Positions 35,583 to 42,360 of a stretch of DNA of 64,000 nucleotides are shown piece after piece; position 1 is the stretch's first letter; each line of letters opens with the position of its first letter. The stretch is from positions 4,631,501 to 4,695,500 of the forward strand of contig NZ_CP109444.1 of NCBI RefSeq assembly GCF_036227225.1. Reading direction: 5' to 3'. This stretch comes from Streptomyces sp. NBC_01478. Its GTDB lineage: Bacteria; Actinomycetota; Actinomycetes; Streptomycetales; Streptomycetaceae. Position numbers and translations under genes: made by a program. The notes beneath the pieces are model-generated. The model worked only from the letters and a program-made list of their open reading frames with translations, searched no databases and was not told the origin of the DNA.

Positions 35583-36887
35583 TCAACCCGCGGAGCTGAA
35601 CGCGTCGTTCATCTTCTTCGCCGCGTCCCCCGAAGCGGCCGCCACGCTCTTCTTCCCGCTGATGACCTCCTGCAGCATCGTCGGCAGCACGAGCGAGGAG
35701 TCGATCTCGGACCAACCCGGCGACGCGGGCACGAACTTCGTCCCCGCAGCCAACGTCTCCACGAACGGCTTCTCGAACGGCACCTTCGCCGCAGCCGCGT
35801 CACGGACATCGGTGAACGTGGGCAGGAACCCCATCGCGTCGAACATGGACGTCTGCGTCTTCTTCGAGGTGAGCTGCTCCATGAGGTCCACCGCGAGCGT
35901 GCGGTGCGACGTGCTCTTCAGGACACCGATGTTGTTGCCCCCGGCGAACGCGGGAGCGACCGACCCGGACGCGACACCGGGCAACGGCACGACCGCGTAC
36001 TTCCCCTTGACCTTCCCCGCCTCGACCGCACTGTGGCTGAAGTCGCCGCCGATCGCCATGCCCGCCTTGCCGGCCGCGAACGCGGTGATCGTGTCGTTGC
36101 CGCCCATGACCGCGCACTTGGCGGCGGGACAGTTGTCGCTCGTGAAGAGCGAGGTGTAGGCCTTGATGCCCTTCTGGGCGGCGGCGCTGTCGATCGCGGA
36201 GGTGTACGAGCCCCCCGAACCCCCCTCGGCGGTGGCGAGTTCGCCGCCGTTGGCCCAGACGAAGGGCATCGCGCCGTACGTGTAGGCGCCGCCGACGACG
36301 AGGCCGTAGAGGTCGGACCTGGCCTTGTGGATCTTTCGGGCGGTGGCTGCCAACTCGGCCATGGACTTGGGGGGTTGGAGGCCCAGGTCCTTGAAGACGT
36401 CGGTGCGGTAGTACAGGGCGCGGACGCCGACGTAGAACGGGGAGCCGTACAGCTTGCCGTCGACCGTGACGGACTGCTTCGCGGTCGGGTCGGTGTCCTT
36501 GGCCTCGCTCCAGGCGCCGAACTCCTTGGTGACGTCGAGGAGTCCGCCGTCGTGGACGTAGCCGGCCGTGTCGGTGTTGCCGTACTCCATGACGTCGGGC
36601 GCGGACTTCGGGTCGTTGAAGGCGGCTTTGACGCGCTGGGCGCGGGTGTCGATCGGGATGTACTCGACATCGACCTTGGTGCCCTTGTGGGCCTTCTCGA
36701 AGGCGGAGACCACTGAGTCGACGACCTTCGCCTTCGGGTCGTTGCCGACCTCCTGGAAGAGCCACACCCGCAGGGTGCCGCTCGTCTCGTCCTTGTCGGA
36801 GGACGAGTTGTCGGAGGTCTGGGGCGCGCAGCCGGCGACGACAGCGGCGGCCGCCAGGAGTACGGCGAATCTGGGGGCGAGCTTCAT
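35583..36887 (-). CDS. CUT1 sugar ABC transporter substrate-binding lipoprotein (434 aa)
   Basis: A lipoprotein signal is clear: Lys near the start, Ala/Val core, then a lipobox VVAGC with Cys at about residue 20. The mature protein is a family-1 solute-binding protein: LRVWLFQE, APDVMEYGNTD and YGSPFYVGVRALYYRTDVF are typical. ATG at 36887 has GGAGGAAC upstream. First gene of an SBP-permease-permease-GH20 operon; the GH20 suggests N,N'-diacetylchitobiose or another GlcNAc oligosaccharide as substrate. Confidence 0.93.
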   Translation of the reverse strand: MKLAPRFAVLLAAAAVVAGCAPQTSDNSSSDKDETSGTLRVWLFQEVGNDPKAKVVDSVVSAFEKAHKGTKVDVEYIPIDTRAQRVKAAFNDPKSAPDVMEYGNTDTAGYVHDGGLLDVTKEFGAWSEAKDTDPTAKQSVTVDGKLYGSPFYVGVRALYYRTDVFKDLGLQPPKSMAELAATARKIHKARSDLYGLVVGGAYTYGAMPFVWANGGELATAEGGSGGSYTSAIDSAAAQKGIKAYTSLFTSDNCPAAKCAVMGGNDTITAFAAGKAGMAIGGDFSHSAVEAGKVKGKYAVVPLPGVASGSVAPAFAGGNNIGVLKSTSHRTLAVDLMEQLTSKKTQTSMFDAMGFLPTFTDVRDAAAAKVPFEKPFVETLAAGTKFVPASPGWSEIDSSLVLPTMLQEVISGKKSVAAASGDAAKKMNDAFSSAG

Positions 36888-36917
36888 GGAGCGTTCCTCC
36901 GGGAATCCGGGCGTGCG

Positions 36918-36932
36918 TTGCAACATATGCAA
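36918..36932. promoter_or_regulatory. Candidate operator, TTGCA-N5-TGCAA
   Basis: TTGCA (36918-36922) and TGCAA (36928-36932) are perfect reverse complements around 5 bases, 31-45 bases upstream of the sugar-binding protein start. This is the position of a repressor site over a promoter. It does not match the DasR consensus. The local regulator gene is not visible in the window. Confidence 0.45.
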
Positions 36933-37051
36933 TGGGCGTTTCGCTCTGCACAACACCACGGAGATTAAGGAGTAGATGAACGCGGCCACAAGAGGTCTCA
37001 ACCACTTCGTGACACGCGAAAGACCGTCGAAAAGTCGTCGAAACACACAAA

Positions 37052-37089
37052 AGGCCCTCAGGGCGCACCGAAGCGCGCCCTGAGGGCCT
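37052..37089 (-). terminator. 15-bp rho-independent terminator after the DUF3039 gene
   Basis: AGGCCCTCAGGGCGC (37052-37066) pairs perfectly with GCGCCCTGAGGGCCT (37075-37089). On the minus strand the stem is followed by TTTTGTGTG. It lies 41 bases beyond the DUF3039 stop. This is among the best terminators in the window. Confidence 0.9.
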
Positions 37090-37129
37090 CGGAAACAGAG
37101 AGCCTCAGAAAGTCAGACCGGCACAGCGG

Positions 37130-37417
37130 CTACTTGTCGCCGCCCTTGCCCTTGTCGCCGTCCCCGCCCGAGCCCATGGACTCGTAGATCTCCTTGCACA
37201 TGGGACACACCGGGTACTTCTTCGGGTCGCGGCCCGGCACCCAGACCTTCCCGCACAACGCCACCACGGGAGTGCCGTCCAGGGCGCTCGCCATGATCTT
37301 GTCCTTCTGGACGTAATGGGCGAAGCGCTCATGGTCCCCGTCACCGTGCGACACCTGGGGCGTCGGCTCAACGAGGGTCCCCGTACCAGTCCCGCGCTCG
37401 GGCTCAAGAGTGCTCAT
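37130..37417 (-). CDS. DUF3039 protein, possible zinc ribbon (95 aa)
   Basis: A small soluble protein with FAHYVQKDKIM, ALCGKVWVPGRDPKKYPVCPMCKEIYE and a disordered Gly/Asp/Lys tail. Cys residues in ALCG and CPMC resemble a metal site. DUF3039 is conserved in actinobacteria and of unknown function. ATG at 37417 is chosen over an ATG 30 bases upstream because it starts the conserved region; no strong ribosome site is seen, so it may be leaderless. Confidence 0.85.
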   Translation of the reverse strand: MSTLEPERGTGTGTLVEPTPQVSHGDGDHERFAHYVQKDKIMASALDGTPVVALCGKVWVPGRDPKKYPVCPMCKEIYESMGSGGDGDKGKGGDK

Positions 37418-37462
37418 AGGGCCAAGGGTACTGAAGCTCACCGGCATCAGTTCCGCGAAGGG

Positions 37463-37502
37463 TCGTTCAGTTCAGGGATCAGCTCGGGGATCAGTTCAGG
37501 GA
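37463..37502. repeat. Imperfect 12-bp tandem repeat at the YqgE 3' end
   Basis: Units of GGGATCAGYTCR recur with a 12-base period (37475, 37487 and partially 37463 and 37499). The array begins upstream of and overlaps the YqgE stop codon on the minus strand. It may be neutral slippage. Confidence 0.45.
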
Positions 37503-38066
37503 AGGGTCGTCCGGATACGTCGCCACCATCGCCAGCTCGCTGCGCTGGCGGCGCAGCACCTCGCGCCAGAGTCTCTCCGGGGCCGGCGAGGACACGTCAC
37601 CGGGCTCCGACTCGACGACGTACCAGGCGCCGTCCACCAGTTCGTCCTCCAGTTGCCCGGGCCCCCAGCCGGCGTACCCGGCGAAGATCCGCAGCGAGCC
37701 GAGCGCGGAGGCCAGCAGCTCCGGCGGGGCCTCCAGGTCGACGAGTCCGATCGCGCCGTGCACGCGCCGCCAGCCGAGCGGGGCGCGCTCGGTGGACGAC
37801 GCGCCGCCCGGGATGACGGCGACGCCGAGGGCCGAGTCCAACTGGACCGGGCCGCCCTGGAAGACGACTCCCGGTTCACCGGCGAGATCCCCCCAGCCCT
37901 CCAGGATGTCGCCGACGTCCACGGGGGTCGGACGGTTGAGGACGACACCGAGGGAGCCCTCCTCGTCGTGGTCGAGAAGGAGCACCACCGCGCGGTCGAA
38001 GTTCGGGTCCGCCAGGGCGGGTGTTGCCACGAGCAACCGCCCTGTGAGCGAGGACACCTCGGTCAT
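37491..38066 (-). CDS. YqgE/AlgH family protein (191 aa)
   Basis: The protein has the typical opening SSLTGRLLVATPALADPNFDRAVVLLLDHDEEGSLGVVLNRP in the first 50 residues, FQGGPVQLDS, and RIFAGYAGWGPGQLEDEL. The family is widespread, possibly regulatory, but not understood. ATG at 38066 begins the conserved region; ATG at 38075 (three codons longer) is an alternative with a slightly better ribosome site. It is divergent from murA. Confidence 0.9.
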   Translation of the reverse strand: MTEVSSLTGRLLVATPALADPNFDRAVVLLLDHDEEGSLGVVLNRPTPVDVGDILEGWGDLAGEPGVVFQGGPVQLDSALGVAVIPGGASSTERAPLGWRRVHGAIGLVDLEAPPELLASALGSLRIFAGYAGWGPGQLEDELVDGAWYVVESEPGDVSSPAPERLWREVLRRQRSELAMVATYPDDPSLN

Positions 38067-38320
38067 GCCAGACATGATCCCGCATCTTCCGCGTGATGGG
38101 GGAGGCAATGCGGGTACCTGAGTGAACGCAGCTCAGGGCGCACCGAAGCGTCCGACGCGCACACCCCCTGCCCGGTGACCCCATGTGCCCGATTGAGAAC
38201 GGTTCGTGTTGTGACACAGCTATGACGTAGCTGAGTGGTCCTCGGGCTTTCTGAAGGGGGGTGGGCGGCCATTACGCTTACGTCTTCGGCCCCTGCCCAA
38301 CTCCACGGAACGCGAGATTC

Positions 38321-39667
38321 ATGACCGTCAACGGCTCAGACGACGTACTGCTTGTCCACGGCGGAACCCCGCTGGAGGGCGAGATCCGTGTCCGCGGTGC
38401 GAAGAACCTCGTACCCAAGGCCATGGTCGCCGCCCTGCTGGGCAGTGAGCCAAGTCGACTGCGCAACGTTCCGGACATCCGTGACGTTCGTGTCGTACGC
38501 GGACTCCTGCAACTGCACGGGGTGACGGTCCGTCCGGGTGAGGAGCCGGGCGAGCTGGTGCTCGATCCGTCGCACGTCGAGAGTGCCAACGTCGCCGACA
38601 TCGATGCCCACGCGGGTTCGTCGCGCATCCCGATCCTGTTCTGCGGTCCGCTGCTGCACCGGCTCGGGCACGCGTTCATCCCGGGGCTCGGCGGCTGTGA
38701 CATCGGCGGCCGGCCGATCGACTTCCACTTCGAGGTGCTGCGGCAGTTCGGCGCGAAGATCGAGAAGCGGGCGGACGGCCAGTACCTGGAGGCCCCGCAG
38801 CGGCTGCGCGGTACGAAGATCGAGCTGCCGTACCCGTCCGTGGGCGCCACCGAACAGGTGCTGCTGACAGCGGTGTTGGCGGAGGGCGTCACCGAACTCG
38901 CCAACGCGGCCGTGGAACCGGAGATCGAGGACCTCATCTGCGTACTGCAGAAGATGGGCGCGATCATCGCCATGGACACCGACCGGACGATCCGCATCAC
39001 CGGCGTGGACTCGCTCGGCGGCTACAACCACGCGGCCCTCCCGGACCGCCTTGAGGCCGCGTCCTGGGCGTCGGCGGCGCTGGCGACCGAGGGCAACATC
39101 TACGTCCGGGGCGCGCAGCAGCGCTCGATGATGACGTTCCTCAACACCTACCGGAAGGTGGGCGGTGCCTTCGCGATCGACGACGAGGGCATCCGCTTCT
39201 GGCACCCCGGTGGCCAGTTGAAGTCCATCGCGCTCGAAACGGACGTGCACCCCGGCTTCCAGACGGACTGGCAGCAGCCGCTGGTCGTCGCCCTGACGCA
39301 GGCGACCGGCCTCTCCATCGTCCACGAGACGGTCTACGAGTCCCGGCTGGGCTTCACCTCCGCGCTCAACCAGATGGGCGCGCACATCCAGCTCTACCGC
39401 GAGTGCCTGGGCGGTTCGCACTGCCGCTTCGGCCAGCGCAACTTCCTGCACTCGGCGGTCGTCTCGGGCCCGACCCGCCTCCAGGGCGCCGACCTGGTCA
39501 TCCCCGACCTCCGAGGCGGCTTCTCGTACCTCATCGCGGCCCTGGCGGCCCAGGGCACGTCCCGCGTCCACGGCATCGACCTCATCAACCGCGGCTACGA
39601 GAACTTCATGGAGAAGCTCGTGGAGCTGGGCGCGAAGGTCGAACTCCCGGGCAAGGCGCTCGGATAA
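38321..39667 (+). CDS. murA: UDP-N-acetylglucosamine 1-carboxyvinyltransferase
   Basis: The first committed step of peptidoglycan synthesis: PEP plus UDP-GlcNAc gives enolpyruvyl-UDP-GlcNAc. The 448-residue length is slightly over the family norm. Lys28-Asn29 (RGAKN) bind substrate. Cys126 in GGCDIGGRP is the loop residue attacked by fosfomycin (Asp in mycobacteria), so the enzyme should be sensitive. ATG at 38321 follows GCGAGA. A 60-bp copy of its 3' end lies 138 bp downstream (39746-39805). Confidence 0.97.
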   Translation: MTVNGSDDVLLVHGGTPLEGEIRVRGAKNLVPKAMVAALLGSEPSRLRNVPDIRDVRVVRGLLQLHGVTVRPGEEPGELVLDPSHVESANVADIDAHAGSSRIPILFCGPLLHRLGHAFIPGLGGCDIGGRPIDFHFEVLRQFGAKIEKRADGQYLEAPQRLRGTKIELPYPSVGATEQVLLTAVLAEGVTELANAAVEPEIEDLICVLQKMGAIIAMDTDRTIRITGVDSLGGYNHAALPDRLEAASWASAALATEGNIYVRGAQQRSMMTFLNTYRKVGGAFAIDDEGIRFWHPGGQLKSIALETDVHPGFQTDWQQPLVVALTQATGLSIVHETVYESRLGFTSALNQMGAHIQLYRECLGGSHCRFGQRNFLHSAVVSGPTRLQGADLVIPDLRGGFSYLIAALAAQGTSRVHGIDLINRGYENFMEKLVELGAKVELPGKALG

Positions 39668-39729
39668 CCCCCACCCCACCACCCCGGCCCTGGGCAACCC
39701 CCCGTCCGCTGGGGGTCCGGGGGTTATCC
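39662..39729 (+). terminator. Large inverted repeat over the murA stop
   Basis: GGATAACCCCC (39662-39672) pairs perfectly with GGGGGTTATCC (39719-39729). The 46-base interior has a second hairpin (CCCCC/GGGGG). The left arm includes the murA stop codon, so it could terminate or bound the duplicated segment. Confidence 0.55.
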
Positions 39730-39745
39730 CCCGGATAGGCACAGC

Positions 39746-39805
39746 ATGGAGAAGCTCGTCGAACTGGGCGCGAAGGTCGAACTCCCGGGCAAGGCGCTCG
39801 GATAA
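39746..39805 (+). pseudogene. Duplicated 3' end of murA (60 bp)
   Basis: Bases 39746-39805 repeat murA bases 39608-39667 with only two differences, both silent (GTG to GTC and GAG to GAA in consecutive codons). Both copies run from an ATG to a TAA and would encode the same 19 residues plus stop. No ribosome site precedes the copy, so it is probably a gene-end remnant rather than a peptide gene. Confidence 0.85.
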
Positions 39806-39823
39806 GCAGTCGTACGTACGACG

Positions 39824-39858
39824 ATGGGGCGGCCACCCTGACCGGGTGGCCGCCCCAT
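39824..39858. terminator. 15-bp bidirectional terminator between murA and hup
   Basis: ATGGGGCGGCCACCC (39824-39838) pairs perfectly with GGGTGGCCGCCCCAT (39844-39858), loop TGACC. It lies between convergent murA and hup, so it probably stops both. Confidence 0.88.
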
Positions 39859-39905
39859 TCGCGTTACTCGAGCCTCGTACGCAATCCCGTCGCGTACGCG
39901 AAGGC

Positions 39906-40187
39906 CTACTTGCCCTTGGCGGCTTCCTTGAGCTTCGAGCCCGCGGACACCTTGACGCTGTAACCGGCGGGGATGTTGATCGGGTCGCCGGTCTGCGGGT
40001 TGCGCGCGGTGCGAGCGGCACGGTGGGTGCGCTCGAAGGTCAGGAAGCCGGGGATGGTGACCTTCTCGTCGCCCTTGGAGACGATCTCACCGACGGTCTC
40101 GGCGAACGCGGCCAGAACGGCGTCGGCGTCCTTGCGGGTCACCTCGGCACGGTCGGCCAGCGCGGCCACCAGCTCACTGCGGTTCAT
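39906..40187 (-). CDS. hupA: Histone-like DNA-binding protein HU
   Basis: A small HU-type nucleoid protein (93 aa) that bends and compacts DNA. MNRSELVAALADRAEVTRKDAD is the family start; FLTFERTHRAARTARNPQTG is the DNA-binding beta arm with the typical Arg and NPQTG. There is no Lys-rich C-terminal tail, which the second Streptomyces HU (HupS) carries, so it is the HupA type. ATG at 40187 follows GGGAG. Confidence 0.95.
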   Translation of the reverse strand: MNRSELVAALADRAEVTRKDADAVLAAFAETVGEIVSKGDEKVTIPGFLTFERTHRAARTARNPQTGDPINIPAGYSVKVSAGSKLKEAAKGK

Positions 40188-40593
40188 GTTGTTACTCCCG
40201 TGTTCTTCTTGCCGTTTGAGGCGTGCCACGCGGCGGAGCCGCATATCGGGCACGGTGAAGCCGATGCTGCCAGGGTCCTCGGTGAGTCCCCGGACCCGGG
40301 TCCGTCGTCCAGACCCTCGCGCCCGAAGACGCATCCTGCCCCTACCTGCGGCGGGAAAGCCAATCCGGCACCCGTAGGAGTCGCGAGAACACCCTTGGGA
40401 GTCACACGAAGAGCGCCACTGCATCAGCGTGGTGACGCTCCGTCGGCTCCCGGCAGCGAGGGCCGGGCCTGGACAGGCCCGAAGCCTGGCCGCCACGATA
40501 AACGGCCGCCGAAGGCCCCGGGTTCCGCGACGCGCCGATGTGGGGGCGGCCGTGGCGATCCTCACAGCCACCGCACACACGCGGCCCGATGGG
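40188..40593. other. 406-bp intergenic region between hup and the malic enzyme gene
   Basis: This holds the hup promoter region (about 40190-40430) and the 3' flank of the malic enzyme gene. I see one short hairpin, at 40464-40481, and no ORF of interest. Confidence 0.5.
40464..40481 (-). terminator. Short hairpin after the malic enzyme gene
   Basis: CGGGCCTG (40464-40471) and CAGGCCCG (40474-40481) form a tight stem about 115 bases beyond the malic enzyme stop. Only moderately convincing as a terminator. Confidence 0.4.
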
Positions 40594-42021
40594 CTACGAC
40601 GCGGAGGGCGCCGCCGCCCCCGCGGCCTTCGCGGCGTCGCGCACCGCGCCGGCCACCGCACCGGCGACCTTGTCGTTGAAGACGCTGGGGATGATGTAGT
40701 TCGCGTTCAGCTCGTCCTCGGACACGACGTTCGCGAGTGCGGTCGCGGCGGCGAGCATCATCTCCGTGTTGACGGTGCGGGACTGCGCGTCCAGCAGACC
40801 GCGGAAGACACCCGGGAAGACCAGCACGTTGTTGATCTGGTTCGGGAAGTCCGAGCGGCCGGTGGCGACGACAGCCGCCGTCTGACGGGCGATCGTCGGG
40901 TCGACCTCAGGGTCGGGATTCGCGAGCGCGAACACGATGGCACCCTCGGCCATCGCGGCCACGTCGTCCCCGTCGAGGACGTTCGGGGCGGAGACGCCCA
41001 CGAAGACGTCGGCCCCGCGCACGGCCTCCTTCAGGGTGCCGGTGAGGCCGTCGGGGTTGGTGTTGTCGGCGATCCAGCGCAGCGGCGAGTCGGGCTTGGC
41101 GTCCACCAGGTCCTCACGGCCGGCGTGCACGACACCGTGGATGTCGGCGACGACCGCGTTCTTGACGCCGGCGGCGATCAGCAGCTTGAGGATGGCCGTA
41201 CCGGCCGCGCCCGCGCCGGACATGACGACCCGGATGTCACCGATGCCCTTGCCGGCGACCCGCAGCGCGTTCGTCAACGCGGCGAGGACCACGATCGCGG
41301 TGCCGTGCTGGTCGTCGTGGAAGACGGGGATGTCGAGGGCCTCGCGCAGCCGGGCCTCGATCTCGAAGCAGCGCGGCGCGGAGATGTCCTCCAGGTTGAT
41401 GCCGGCGAAGCCCGGGGCGATCGCCTTGACGATCGCGACGATCTCGTCGGTGTCCTGGGTGTCCAGGCAGAGCGGCCAGGCGTCGATGTCGGCGAAGCGC
41501 TTGAAGAGGGCCGCCTTGCCCTCCATGACCGGCATGGCGGCCATCGGGCCGATGTTGCCCAGGCCCAGGACCGCCGAGCCGTCCGTCACGACCGCGACGG
41601 TGTTGCGCTTGATGGTGAGGCGGCGCGCGTCCTCGGGGTTCTCCGCGATCGCCATGCACACACGGGCCACGCCCGGGGTGTAGATCATGGAGAGGTCGTC
41701 ACGGTTGCGGATCGGGTGCTTGGACTGCATCTCGATCTTGCCGCCGAGGTGCATGAGGAACGTACGGTCCGAGACCTTGCCCAGCGTGACGCCCTCGATG
41801 CCGCGCAACTGCTGGACGATCTCGTCGGCGTGGGCCGTCGAGGACGCCGCGATGGTGACGTCGATGCGGAGCTTCTCGTGGCCGGAGGCGGTCACGTCGA
41901 GGCCGGTCACCGAGCCTCCGTGGGACTCCACGGCCGTGGTGATCTGGGAGACCGCGGTTCCGCTCGCGGGCACCTCCAGACGGACCGTGATCGAGTAGGA
42001 GACGCTGGGCGCCGTAGCCAT
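40594..42021 (-). CDS. NAD-dependent malic enzyme with N-terminal ACT domain (475 aa)
   Basis: Decarboxylates malate to pyruvate with reduction of NAD(P). Residues about 8-80 are an ACT domain, often a ligand-binding switch. The malic N domain (about 100-225) includes YTPGVARVC, TDGSAVLGLGNIGP and FHDDQHGTA; the NAD domain (about 240-450) has the GAGAAG nucleotide loop. In S. coelicolor the matching enzyme is the NAD type. ATG at 42021. Strong terminator upstream in the same spacer belongs to HelD. Confidence 0.93.
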   Translation of the reverse strand: MATAPSVSYSITVRLEVPASGTAVSQITTAVESHGGSVTGLDVTASGHEKLRIDVTIAASSTAHADEIVQQLRGIEGVTLGKVSDRTFLMHLGGKIEMQSKHPIRNRDDLSMIYTPGVARVCMAIAENPEDARRLTIKRNTVAVVTDGSAVLGLGNIGPMAAMPVMEGKAALFKRFADIDAWPLCLDTQDTDEIVAIVKAIAPGFAGINLEDISAPRCFEIEARLREALDIPVFHDDQHGTAIVVLAALTNALRVAGKGIGDIRVVMSGAGAAGTAILKLLIAAGVKNAVVADIHGVVHAGREDLVDAKPDSPLRWIADNTNPDGLTGTLKEAVRGADVFVGVSAPNVLDGDDVAAMAEGAIVFALANPDPEVDPTIARQTAAVVATGRSDFPNQINNVLVFPGVFRGLLDAQSRTVNTEMMLAAATALANVVSEDELNANYIIPSVFNDKVAGAVAGAVRDAAKAAGAAAPSAS

Positions 42022-42107
42022 GGCCGACTTCCTCTGCTTTCACCGTTGAGCTGAGTACGCGCTCCGATGGTCGCACCTACTGCCGGGTAGGCGTTAGCCG
42101 CCCCCAA

Positions 42108-42128
42108 TTGCGAACGTTTTGTTCTCAA
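42108..42128. promoter_or_regulatory. Candidate operator upstream of the malic enzyme
   Basis: TTGCGAAC (42108-42115) and GTTCTCAA (42121-42128) are an 8-bp inverted repeat with one mismatch and a 5-base centre, 87-107 bases before the malic enzyme start. The GAAC/GTTC core resembles the LexA box, but the spacing is 5 instead of 4, so I do not call it SOS. Confidence 0.35.
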
Positions 42129-42153
42129 CGGGTCGCCTTCGTTCACCACAAGA

Positions 42154-42189
42154 AGAGGCCCGCGCCACTTTCCCGTGACGCGGGCCTCT
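42154..42189 (-). terminator. 11-bp terminator hairpin downstream of HelD
   Basis: AGAGGCCCGCG (42154-42164) pairs with CGCGGGCCTCT (42179-42189), 14-base loop. On the minus strand it is followed by CTTCTTG. It lies about 170 bases beyond the HelD stop. Confidence 0.8.
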
Positions 42190-42360
42190 CCTGTCGTTCA
42201 AGTGACACCGACCCGCCATGCTCGCCTCGCGGCAAGTGGTCGCTCTAAGCGACGAAGGTTGGGCCCGGGGGCTTGGATCGGGCCGGTGTCACATCCAGGC
42301 TAACAAACAGATCCCGTAAGACCATTCCCATCCCGAGAGTTCATATAAAGCACCCCGAGA

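Larger units (their letters stand above)
42022..42360. other. 339-bp intergenic region between malic enzyme and HelD genes
   Basis: Contains an inverted repeat (42108-42128), a strong hairpin (42154-42189) and about 170 bases without visible features, probably including the downstream end of the HelD transcript. Confidence 0.5.

Noticed and set aside
36888..37051. DasR operator in front of the GlcNAc-type transporter
   Set aside because: No sequence close to the ACTGGTCTAGACCAGT-type site; only the TTGCA palindrome is present.
42108..42128. LexA/SOS box upstream of malic enzyme
   Set aside because: The GAAC and GTTC cores are separated by 5 bases rather than the 4 of the actinobacterial SOS box, and the gene is metabolic.
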